Assembly: GCF_014764365.1 (NCBI RefSeq)
Contig: NZ_CP061718.1
Coordinates: 1,116,001-1,180,000, forward strand
Source of the DNA: Roseococcus microcysteis
GTDB lineage: Bacteria > Pseudomonadota > Alphaproteobacteria > Acetobacterales > Acetobacteraceae
DNA: 64,000 nucleotides
Reading direction: 5' to 3'
The notes beneath the pieces were generated by a model. The model saw only the letters and a list, made by a program, of their open reading frames with translations. It ran no database searches and was not told where the DNA came from. The position numbers were made by a program, and so were the translations under genes. Shown one piece after another: positions 1-8,000 of the stretch (its first letter is position 1; each line of letters starts with the position of its first letter).

Positions 1-353
1 TCGCCCTCGATGATTTCGGCAGCGGGCATTCGGGCCTGCCCCATGTGGTGCGGCTGCCGGTGCAGCGCCTCAAGCTCGACCGCTCCATCGTCGCGCAACT
101 GCCCGAGGACGCGAAGGCCCTGGCCGTGCTGCGCGCCACCATGGCGCTGGCGAGGGGGATGGGAATCGAGGTGGTGGGCGAGGGGGTGGAGACCGAGGCC
201 CAGGCCGCTGCCCTGCGCGAGGCCGGTTGCCAGGTCATCCAGGGTTGGCTTGTGGCGCGGCCCATGCCGGTGGAAGCCTTCCTGGCCTCGCTGCCGCCGC
301 CCCTGCTGCTGCCCGCCCCGGCCCAAACAGCCCGCGCCGGCGCCGGAATGTAA
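1..353 (+). CDS. EAL-domain protein (c-di-GMP phosphodiesterase), C-terminal part
   Basis: This is the 3' end of a gene that begins outside the window; the reading frame is open from base 3. It shows the EAL-family signature [11 protein letters not shown] (bases 6-38), then [16 protein letters not shown] and a terminal QGWLVARP, in the order found at the C-terminus of EAL phosphodiesterases that hydrolyse cyclic-di-GMP. The two Asp of DDFG and the Glu of EGVET, which bind metal or catalyse in the family, are present, so this part looks active. The N-terminal half, including the EAL tripeptide and any sensor or GGDEF domain, is not visible. A second EAL protein lies at 33326-34981. Confidence 0.85.
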   Translation, partial: ALDDFGSGHSGLPHVVRLPVQRLKLDRSIVAQLPEDAKALAVLRATMALARGMGIEVVGEGVETEAQAAALREAGCQVIQGWLVARPMPVEAFLASLPPPLLLPAPAQTARAGAGM

Positions 354-472
354 CGGGAAATCCTTGGTTGTTCCGCGACATATGGCGATAATTTCGCCTT
401 GCGGCGCAGGGTCGTGATGGTTAGGCAAAGGGCCATGGCCCGTCGGAAGGCCGTGGGGAAAATACACACCGC

Positions 473-1867
473 ATGATGAAGTTGCGCCGCGCGACAAGCT
501 TGCTGCTGCCCGCCCTCCTGTTGCTGCCCGCCGTGCATTTCGCATGGCCGACAGCGGAACAGGTGAACGTGGAAGCCGCGGCCTTACCCGACGCGGCGCT
601 GGCCCCCGCCCCGATGGCCCCCTTCGCGGAGGAGCCGGCCGTCGGGGAACTGGCCGAAGCACCCCTCACCCTCGATGCGCCCGAGGCCGCGCTGGTCGAG
701 GCCGTGCCCTATGCGGCCCCCGGCACCCCGGACCCGGAGCCCGAGCCCGCCTTCACGGAGCAGAGCGTGACGGTCGCTTCCGGTGATACGCTGCTCGGCC
801 TGCTCACCGAGGCGGGCGTGCCCAGCGGCGACGCCCATGCGGCGCTGGCCGAATTGCTGCCTCTCTTCCCGGCCAACCGCCTCCGCCCCGGGCAGGAATT
901 GCTCCTGCGCTTCGACGTCGAGGACGAGACGCGCCTCATGGCGCTGGAGATCAACCCCGGACCCGGCCACACGGTTGCAGTGGAACGCCAGGGCGAAGGC
1001 TGGCAGGCCGATGAGGCCCGCCTGCCCGAGCACCCGCACCTCGCCCAGGTGGAGGCGGTGGTGACGGGCGGCGTCTTCCCGGCGCTGGTGAATGCGGGCC
1101 TTCCGCCCCAGCTCGCCTATTCGATCGTGCGCGCCTATTCGCACCGCGTGGACTTCCAGCGCGACCTGCGCGCGGGCGACCGCGTGGCCGTGGCCTTCGA
1201 GCGCATGCGCAGCGAGGATGGCACGCTGCTGCGGCACGGGCGCGTGCTCTACGCCGCCCTCACCCTCTCCGGCCAGACCCAGGAAATCTGGCGCCACGAA
1301 GGCCCGGATGGCGAGGTGGGCTGGTATGACGCGGCCGGCCGGCCGCTCGCCGGCGGCTTCCTGCGCACGCCGCTGAACGGGGCGCGCATGTCCTCGGGCT
1401 TCGGCCCGCGGCGGCACCCCATCCTGGGCTACAACCGCATGCATCGCGGCGTGGATTTCGCGGCCCCCACCGGCACGCCCATCTACGCGGCCGCCGATGG
1501 CGTGGTGCATTCCGTGCGGCGTGAGCGCGGCTATGGCAACGTCATCCGCGTCCGTCACCCGAACAATGTCATGACCCTCTACGCCCACCTCTCGCGCTTC
1601 GCGCCCGGCATGGCGGCCGGCACCCGCGTCCGCCAGGGGCAGACCATCGGCCGCGTGGGCTCCACCGGCATGTCCACCGGCCCCCACCTGCACTACGAGC
1701 TGCACGTGAACGGCCAGGCGGTGAACCCCGCCACCAGCCGCCTGCCCGCCCCGCCCGCCCTGGCCGGCCGCGCCCTGCTGCAATACCAGACCGCCCGCGC
1801 CGACCTGAACCGCCAACGCGCCCGCCTGGCCCGCGGCCTGACCGAAGTGGCCCTGGCGCCGCAATAG
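473..1867 (+). CDS. M23 family metallopeptidase with LysM/OapA-like domain (envelope peptidoglycan hydrolase)
   Basis: A 464-residue exported protein. Residues 1-25 form a signal sequence with a basic start and a long Leu/Ala core. A Pro/Ala/Glu-rich spacer follows. Around residues 96-150 comes a LysM/OapA-like segment (SGDTLLGLLTEAG, then NRLRPGQELLL), and at about 300-430 a lysostaphin-like M23 domain. The metal ligands are visible as H324-x3-D328 (HRGVD) and H405-L-H407 (HLH). Proteins of this build cut peptide crosslinks in peptidoglycan, or act as activator-type scaffolds when ligands are missing; here the ligands are intact. Met codons at 473 and 476 are both possible starts. The stop lies six bases before the first copy of the large hairpin element. 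Confidence 0.85.
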   Translation: MMKLRRATSLLLPALLLLPAVHFAWPTAEQVNVEAAALPDAALAPAPMAPFAEEPAVGELAEAPLTLDAPEAALVEAVPYAAPGTPDPEPEPAFTEQSVTVASGDTLLGLLTEAGVPSGDAHAALAELLPLFPANRLRPGQELLLRFDVEDETRLMALEINPGPGHTVAVERQGEGWQADEARLPEHPHLAQVEAVVTGGVFPALVNAGLPPQLAYSIVRAYSHRVDFQRDLRAGDRVAVAFERMRSEDGTLLRHGRVLYAALTLSGQTQEIWRHEGPDGEVGWYDAAGRPLAGGFLRTPLNGARMSSGFGPRRHPILGYNRMHRGVDFAAPTGTPIYAAADGVVHSVRRERGYGNVIRVRHPNNVMTLYAHLSRFAPGMAAGTRVRQGQTIGRVGSTGMSTGPHLHYELHVNGQAVNPATSRLPAPPALAGRALLQYQTARADLNRQRARLARGLTEVALAPQ

Positions 1868-1872
1868 GGCGA

Positions 1873-2090
1873 GGGTGCGCCCTGGCAGGGGCTGCCGCCC
1901 CCGCCAGACCACCCCCGCCAGGGGCCATGGGCCCCTGACCCCATGTGTGATGGCCATTTGCAGGGAGGGGCATGACGTGTCCGTGATCACGGGCGCGCCC
2001 CTGACGCCCCTCCCTGCAAATGGCCATGAGACGGGTTCCGAGGGCCTGGGCCCTCGGCGGGAGGGGTCCGGGGAGGGCGGCGCCCTCCCC
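1873..2090 (+). repeat. Five-hairpin intergenic element, copy 1
   Basis: About 218 bases between the convergent M23 and M20 genes, made of consecutive inverted repeats. The first is a GC hairpin near 1886-1905. The second is CAGGGGCC/GGCCCCTG (1919-1926/1930-1937). The third is a perfect 22-base stem, 1950-1971 with 2006-2027, starting ATGGCCATTTGC. The fourth is CCGAGGGCC/GGCCCTCGG (2038-2046/2049-2057). The fifth is GGGGAGGGC/GCCCTCCCC (2070-2078/2082-2090). The whole unit recurs inverted at 20984-21191. None of the stems has a T-tract, so it is not a textbook terminator. No plausible gene lies inside. It could act as a bidirectional transcription barrier, a structured RNA or a REP/BIME-like repeat. 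Confidence 0.8.
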
Positions 2091-2118
2091 GGGACGCACC
2101 CCCTGCCCCATCGCGGCG

Positions 2119-3360
2119 TCAGGGCCGTCGGTTGGCGCGGGCCAGGACGGCTTCGAACAGCACCTGGCAGCCGGCTTCGGCTTCCTCGGGGAGGATGCTT
2201 TCCGCTTCGTTGTGGCTGAGGCCATCCTTGCAGGGCGTGAAGATCATGGCGGCCGGGATGCGGCGGGCGGCGTAGACGGCGTCGTGCCCGGCGCCCGAGA
2301 CCATGTCGCGCGCCTTGTAGCCCAGGCGGGCGGCGGCCTCGCGCACCAGGGCGACGCAGCTTTCGTCGAAGGGCTGGTGCGGGATGCGGAAGAGTTCCGT
2401 CAATTCCAGGCGGCAGCCGGTTTCCGCGACAAGGGCCGCGGCCTCTTCCGGGAAGCGGGCGGCGATGGCCTCCATTTCCTCCGTGCGCGGGTGGCGGAAT
2501 TCGACGGAGAAGCGCACCTCGCCCGGCACCACGTTGCGGCTGTTGGGCAGCACCGTCAGTTGCCCGACGGTGCCGCGGCCATCGGCGCCGCGCGCGCGCA
2601 TGGTGGCATCCACATGGGTGATGACGCGGGCGGCCGCCACCAGCGCGTCGCGCCGGTTGGCGGGCGGCGTGGTGCCGGCATGGCTGTCCTGGCCGGTGAT
2701 GACGGCGTCATACCACACCTGCGCCTGGGCGCCGGTGACGACGCCGATCATCTTGCCCTCGGCCTCCAGGATGGGCCCCTGCTCGATATGCAGCTCGAAA
2801 TAGGCGTCGGCGGGGAAGGGCTTGGCGGGGTGCGGGCCGCGGGCGCCGATGGCGTCCAGCGCCTCGCCCACGGTCACGCCGTCCAGGTCGCGCAGCGCCT
2901 CGGCCTTCTCCAGCTCATAGACGCCGGACCACACACCACTGCCCATCAGCGAATGGCCGAAGCGGCTGCCCTCCTCATCGGTCCAGTTCACCAGCTCGAT
3001 GGGCGCCTCGGTCTCGATGCCGAGGTCGTTCAGCGTGCGGATCACCTCCAGGCCGGCGATGACGCCGAGCGCCCCGTCGAACTTGCCGCCCGTGGGCTGG
3101 CTGTCGAGGTGGCTGCCCATGAGCACGGGCGGGCGCGCGGGGTCGCGCCCCTCGCGGCGGGCGAACATGTTGCCGATGGCGTCCACGCGCATGGTCAGCC
3201 CCTGCGCCGCGCACCATTCGGCGAAGCGGGCGCGGCCCTGGCGGTCCACCTCGGTCAGCGTCAGCCGCTTCACGCCGCCCTTGGGGGTGGCGCCGATCTC
3301 CGCCATGGCCATCAGGCTGTCCCACAGCCGCTTGCCGTCGATGCGCTGGTTGGTGGCCAT
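2119..3360 (-). CDS. M20-family Zn-dependent hydrolase (N-carbamoyl-L-amino-acid / allantoate amidohydrolase type)
   Basis: A 413-residue cytoplasmic enzyme of the hydantoinase/carbamoylase branch of peptidase family M20. The di-metal ligands are visible: H84 and D86 in GSHLDS, D95 in GGKFDG, E129-E130 in TDEEGSRF, H191 in ELHIEQGP and H383 in GLSHNEAE. Members cleave N-carbamoyl amino acids, allantoate or ureidoglycolate. The exact substrate cannot be read from the sequence, and no hydantoinase or allantoinase gene lies nearby. The start ATG at 3360 gives the usual family length. Its 3' end faces hairpin element copy 1, and it is divergent from the aldolase gene at 3450. Confidence 0.85.
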   Translation of the reverse strand: MATNQRIDGKRLWDSLMAMAEIGATPKGGVKRLTLTEVDRQGRARFAEWCAAQGLTMRVDAIGNMFARREGRDPARPPVLMGSHLDSQPTGGKFDGALGVIAGLEVIRTLNDLGIETEAPIELVNWTDEEGSRFGHSLMGSGVWSGVYELEKAEALRDLDGVTVGEALDAIGARGPHPAKPFPADAYFELHIEQGPILEAEGKMIGVVTGAQAQVWYDAVITGQDSHAGTTPPANRRDALVAAARVITHVDATMRARGADGRGTVGQLTVLPNSRNVVPGEVRFSVEFRHPRTEEMEAIAARFPEEAAALVAETGCRLELTELFRIPHQPFDESCVALVREAAARLGYKARDMVSGAGHDAVYAARRIPAAMIFTPCKDGLSHNEAESILPEEAEAGCQVLFEAVLARANRRP

Positions 3361-3449
3361 GGGCCGCGGTCCCCTTCCTGTTCCTGCGCGGCACCATAAG
3401 GAGTTGGGCGATGATTGGCAGGGGCGCCAGGGCGCGCCATGCTGCGCCC

Positions 3450-4232
3450 ATGGCCCATGCGCTGAACACCGCCCCCGCCCTGCTCCGCAACAGCGACCTC
3501 GACCGGCCGGAGGTGCGCCAGGCGCGCCTCGATCTCGCCGCCTGCTTCCGCATGGCGGCCAAGCTCGGCCTCAGCGAAGGCATCTGCAACCACTTCAGCT
3601 TCGTCGTGCCCGGGCGCGACGACCTGATGCTGGTGAACCCCTATGGGTATTCCTTCGCGGAGGTGACGGCCTCCAACCTCGTCATCTGCGACTTCCAGGG
3701 GCGCGTGGTGGCGGGCCACGGCGTGCCGGAGGCGACCGCCTTCTACATCCACGCCCGCCTGCACATGAAGCACCCGCGCGCCAAGGCCGCCTTCCACACC
3801 CACATGCCCAACGCCACGGCGCTGTCCATGCTGGAGGGCCCGCCGCTGGTCTGGGCCGGGCAGACGGCGCTGAAATTCTACGGCCGCACCCTGGTGGACG
3901 AGCACTACAACGGCCTCGCGCTCGACGAGGCCGAGGGCGACCGCATCGCGGCGTCGCTGGGTGACGCCGACATCGTCTTCATGAAGAACCACGGCGTGAT
4001 GGTGGTGGGCCCCAGCATCGCCGAGGCCTGGGATGACCTCTACTACCTCGAGCGCGCGGCCGAGGTGCAGCGCCTGGCCATGGCCACGGGGCGCACGCTG
4101 AAGCCCGTCTCGCCCGAACTGGCCCAGGCCACCTATGCCCAGATGCGCGAGGGCGACCGCGAGAGCGCCCGCCTGCACCTGGAAAGCGTCAAGCGCATCC
4201 TGCTGAAGGAACAGCCGGACTTCGCGGACTGA
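3450..4232 (+). CDS. Class II aldolase/adducin family protein
   Basis: About 260 residues with the class II aldolase fold. The metal-binding histidines are visible in AAFHTHMPN and in MKNHGVMVVG, together with EGICNHFS near the N-terminus. Family members include fuculose/ribulose-phosphate aldolases and sugar-acid decarboxylases, and many copies in proteobacteria have no assigned substrate. An in-frame ATG at 3411 would add 13 residues of Arg/Gly-rich sequence not typical of the family, so the ATG at 3450 (MAHALNTAP) is preferred. Transcribed divergently from the M20 hydrolase. The pair may serve one catabolic route, but that is inference from position only. Confidence 0.82.
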   Translation: MAHALNTAPALLRNSDLDRPEVRQARLDLAACFRMAAKLGLSEGICNHFSFVVPGRDDLMLVNPYGYSFAEVTASNLVICDFQGRVVAGHGVPEATAFYIHARLHMKHPRAKAAFHTHMPNATALSMLEGPPLVWAGQTALKFYGRTLVDEHYNGLALDEAEGDRIAASLGDADIVFMKNHGVMVVGPSIAEAWDDLYYLERAAEVQRLAMATGRTLKPVSPELAQATYAQMREGDRESARLHLESVKRILLKEQPDFAD

Positions 4233-4241
4233 GGCCTGACG

Positions 4242-4442
4242 CTACCCCTGCCGGGCGCGCAGCACGAACAGCCGGTGGCTCGCGATGTCCACGAAGCGGG
4301 CCATGCCCTCGCGCCAGCGGCGGATGGCCGATTCCTCGTCATGGAAGGGGCCGTAGAATTCCTCCTTGCCCTGTTCCAGCGTGGTGAAGGTCATGTCGGT
4401 GAAGACGCCGCCCCACACGACCCAGATCTGCGGTTCCGCCAT
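4242..4442 (-). CDS. DUF4170 family small protein
   Basis: A 66-residue protein. The pattern WVVWGGVFTDMTFTTLE, EEFYGPFHDEESA and a C-terminal FVLRARQG matches the alphaproteobacterial DUF4170 family, which has no known function. There is no signal peptide or membrane segment. It ends 9 bases from the 3' end of the convergent aldolase gene. Judged from remembered family pattern, not from a search. Confidence 0.7.
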   Translation of the reverse strand: MAEPQIWVVWGGVFTDMTFTTLEQGKEEFYGPFHDEESAIRRWREGMARFVDIASHRLFVLRARQG

Positions 4443-4566
4443 GCTTTACCTCTTCCTCAACACCGTCATGTTGCGGTGCGGCATGGGTGTGCCGCAAACC
4501 GCGCGCGGGCGCTACCGCATGATCAAGTTTCGTCGATCATGCTTTCGAGATTGTTGAGCGGCCGGT

Positions 4567-4601
4567 CCACGGCGCCGTCGGCTCCGAAGCCGATCAGGCG
4601 C
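4567..4601. repeat. REP-like palindromic sequence (CCGAAGCC variant)
   Basis: Lies in the 217-base gap between the DUF4170 gene and the VOC gene. It contains CGGCTCCGAAGCCGATCAGG, closely matching the right half of the palindrome at 33285-33326, and a GTGAATCAC half-site follows at 4637-4645. The rest of the gap shows nothing else I can name. A 40-codon reading frame (4523-4645, minus) runs through it, but its codons come largely from the repeat. Confidence 0.4.
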
Positions 4602-4659
4602 CAGCATCCATGATCGCCGGAGGGCAAGCCGAAGACGTGAATCACGGCGCCAGGCAATT

Positions 4660-5064
4660 TCAGACCTCCGGCCAGTCCTCGCGCTCGAAACGCTGGAATT
4701 CGATGGTGTAGCCGGCCGGGTCGGTCACGAAGAAATGCGTGACGCGATAGGCCTCGGAATATTCCGGCTTGGGCGGCAGCGCCACGCCGCGCGCCTTCAG
4801 GAATTCGTGCCAGCCCTCGACATCCGGCGTCACGAAGGTGAAGACCACGCCCCCCACCACCCGCGGATTGTCGCTGGCGCGCGGCGCGCGGGCGCGGCAG
4901 ACGCCCAGGAAGGCGCGGTCGCCCGGCGCGGCGGCGTAGATGCGGCAGGTGCCCTGGTCCTGCACCAAAGGCAGTTCCAGGGTCTCTTCGTAGAAGCGCC
5001 AGGAGGCTTCGGTGTCCTCGGCGTAGAGGAAGGTCACCTGCTGGGCGAGATCGGGGCGTGTCAT
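4660..5064 (-). CDS. VOC family protein (glyoxalase/bleomycin-resistance-like)
   Basis: A 134-residue protein with two beta-alpha-beta-beta-beta repeats typical of the vicinal-oxygen-chelate superfamily. The N-terminal repeat runs from VTFLYAEDTEASWRFYEE. The C-terminal one contains VTHFFVTDPAGYTIEFQRFER, whose Glu is a usual metal ligand. The family covers glyoxalase I, dioxygenases and drug-binding proteins; the substrate here is unknown. Its ATG overlaps the stop of the upstream helicase gene by 4 bases, so the two are probably translated from one mRNA. Confidence 0.78.
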   Translation of the reverse strand: MTRPDLAQQVTFLYAEDTEASWRFYEETLELPLVQDQGTCRIYAAAPGDRAFLGVCRARAPRASDNPRVVGGVVFTFVTPDVEGWHEFLKARGVALPPKPEYSEAYRVTHFFVTDPAGYTIEFQRFEREDWPEV

Positions 5065-8000
5065 GCCCCCGATCCTGCCACGAGCCTGCCCGAAGCGGAA
5101 AGCAGGGCGATGCGCGCCAGCAAGGCCGTGCTGGCGGAAGCCTCCAGCCCCAGCATCCGCGCCACGCCGGCGGCCAGTTCCGCCTCCGTCGCGCGGGGCT
5201 GCAGTTCCAGCAGCAGGCGGGCGGCGGCCTCGATCTCGGCGGGCGGGACCATGGCGGCGCGGCGCAGATGGGGGCTGGCGGCGCGGCGGTCGCGGGGCGT
5301 GGGGGGCGGCGTGTCCTCCAGCACGTAGAACCCGCCCGATTCGCGGGCGCCGTGCAGCAACTCCGCCTCGCGCAGCGCGGCGGCCGTCTCGCGCGCGTCA
5401 AAACCCTCGCCCAGCAGCAGGCGCGCGCGTTCCAGCAGCGCGTCGCGATGGATGGGCGCCTCGATGCGCAGGATGGCGACGACCAGATCGGTCAGCTCCG
5501 CGCGGTTGGTGGGCGCGCGTTCCAGCACCGCCTCGCGATAGGGTTCGGCCAGCGCGGCCCCCACGGGCCCGACAGGGGCGGCCGCGGCCGGCGCCTCCAG
5601 CCCCAGCGCCGCGCGCATCCTGGCCCGCGCCGCCTCGGGCTGGTTCAGCCAGTCGAGCGACCAGGCGCGCGCCAGCCGCCAGCCCATCATCTCCAGCGCC
5701 ATCTGCCGGCCGCGATCACGGTCACGCGCGCAGCGCAGCCCGGCCCAGTCGGCGGCGTCGAGTTCCACGCCGAGTTCGAAGCCCTCGGCCCCCCGACCGG
5801 CCACGTCGAGGAACAACCCCGACAGCCCCACGCGCGGCACCGCCTCCTGCCCCGCCTCGGCCATCACCTGGCCGATCAGCGCGGCGATGGGCGAGGCCTC
5901 GCCCGCCACGATTTCGCGCACCCCGCCATTGGCCGCGAAGCCCAGGAAGGTCTTGAGTGCCGCCACGCCGCGGCCCTTGGCACGCTCCGTGTCCACCTCC
6001 TCCGCGCCGATGCCCGAGAAGACGATGCAGCGCTTCTTGGCCCGCGTGATGAGCACGTTCAGCCGCCGCTCGCCGCCGTCATTGGACAAAGGCCCGAAGC
6101 GCATGGCCAGGCGCCCATTCGCGTCGCGCCCATAGCCCACGCTGATCAGGATGGCGTCGCGTTCGTCGCCCTGCACGTTCTCCAGGTTCTTGATGAAGAA
6201 GGGCTCGTCGGGGTGGGCGTTGAAGAAGGGTTCCGTCTCAGGGCTGTCACGCCGCAGCCGCTCCACCGCGTCCATGATCGCATCGCGCTGCGTGACGGAG
6301 AAGGCGGCGACGCCCAGCGTATCCCCCGGCGTCTCGCGCGCGTGGCGCATCACGGCTTGCGCCACGGCCTCCGCCTCGGCGGCGTTGCCGCTCGCCACGA
6401 AGCGTCCCTCCACCCGCACCAGCGACAGGCCAAGTGCGGCGCTGCGCGGCCGTGGCGAGGGCAGCACCAGCAGCCGGTTCTCGTAGAACTCGGCGTTGGA
6501 GGTCGCGATCAGACTCTCATGCCGGCTGCGGTAGTGCCAGCGCAGCATCATGCGCGGGATGCCGCGCGCATTGGCGAGGCCCAGGATGCTCTCGACGTCG
6601 CGCGCCGCCAGCGCGGCGTCCTCGTCCTGCGGCGCCTCGGCATCGTCCTCGGTCATGCGCTGAAAGAAGCGGGTGGGCGGCATCTGCCGGTCATCGCCCA
6701 CCACCACCACCTGGCGCGCGCGGGCGATGGCGCCCAGCGCGTCCACGGGCTCGATCTGGCTGGCCTCGTCCATCACCAGCAGGTCGAATTCGGGGAAGCC
6801 CGGCAGCGTCGCGTGGTGCGGGTTGCCCAGGAACTGCGCGACCGAGAGCGGGCTCATCATCAGAATGGGCTTGGCCTGGCGGATCAGCGGCGCGGCGCGC
6901 GAGAGCAGGACGCGCACCGGGGCATGGCCGCGCTTTCGCTCGAACTCGCCGCGCAGGAAAGCGAGTGCCGCGGGATGGGCGCCCTGGCGCAGCTCCGCCA
7001 CGCGGGCGGCATGGACGGAGGCCGCCTCGTGCCGCGCAAGCCGCACGCGCGCGGCATCGGCGTGGCGGAAATCGGCCACCAGCCGATCCGCGCCCTCGCC
7101 GTCGAAACCGGCCAGCGCCGGGTGCTCGCGCAAGGCGATACCGCGCAGGGATTCCATCAGCGCGAATTCGAAGGCCTCTGGCGCCGCCTCGGGCAGCAGT
7201 GTGCCGCCCTCCAACGCGCCCGCGAGCGCCGCCAGCTCCGGCGCCGCCGCCACCGCCCGCGCCCAGCCCTGCCACGCCGCCAGCCCCTCGGGCTCCGCGG
7301 CCCAGAGGGCGAGCGTCTCGGCAAGCGCGGCGAAGCTCGGCGGCGCGGCGATGCCCGTCGCGGCGTGCAGCCCCTCCCAGGCTTCCAGCGCCGCGCGCTG
7401 CGCGGCATCCGGCCCGGGCAGGGCCAGGCGCTGGGCATGGGCCTCCATCCAGCCGATCTCGCGCGCCAGGGCGGCGGCGGCCAGTCCGGCGGATTCGGGG
7501 CCATGGCGCAGCCGCAGGGCCGCCGCCTGCGCGGCCAGCAGCGCGTCCAGCGCCGCGCCATCCTCGGGGTCGCGCAGTGCCGCCGCGAGGCGCGCCCTCG
7601 CCTCCCGCCGCGCCCCGTTCAGGAAGCCCAGCATGCCGCCGGGCTGCGCGAGCGTGGCCCGCGCCGCCTCCAGCCCCGTGGCGCCCAAGGCGCCCGAGAG
7701 GAAGCGCGGGTCCCGCCCCGCCGCGTCCAGCAATTGCAGGTCCGCGAGGCGTGCGCGGGCGGCGGGGAGTGTCTCCAGCGGCATGGGGGCCTGGGCACGC
7801 AGCGCCTCGGCCTCCACGGCCGCCCGTGCCTCGGCCACGCCGCCAGGGCAGGCGGCGAAGGCGCGCAGCAGGCGGGGCAGGTCGGCCAGCAGGCGTTCGG
7901 CGGCCAGCGCGTCGAAGTCCGGCCGCACGCCGCGCCAGGGGCTGCGCGCGCCGGGCAATCGCGCCACCAGCTCCGTCACCGCACCGCGCAACGTGGTGAT

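Noticed and set aside
584-1990. A 468-residue minus-strand frame opposite the first M23 gene
   Set aside because: Shadow of the M23 codons that also runs through the hairpin element; no recognisable family.
1875-2219. Short frames reading through the five-hairpin element, including a peptide starting MAICREG in both arms
   Set aside because: The repeated peptide is a by-product of the inverted repeat (ATGGCCATTTGC); the frames differ between copies and are not maintained.
4523-4645. A 40-codon minus-strand frame downstream of the VOC gene (GTG start, ending ESMIDET)
   Set aside because: Much of it consists of REP-like sequence, there is no ribosome-binding site, and no family match.
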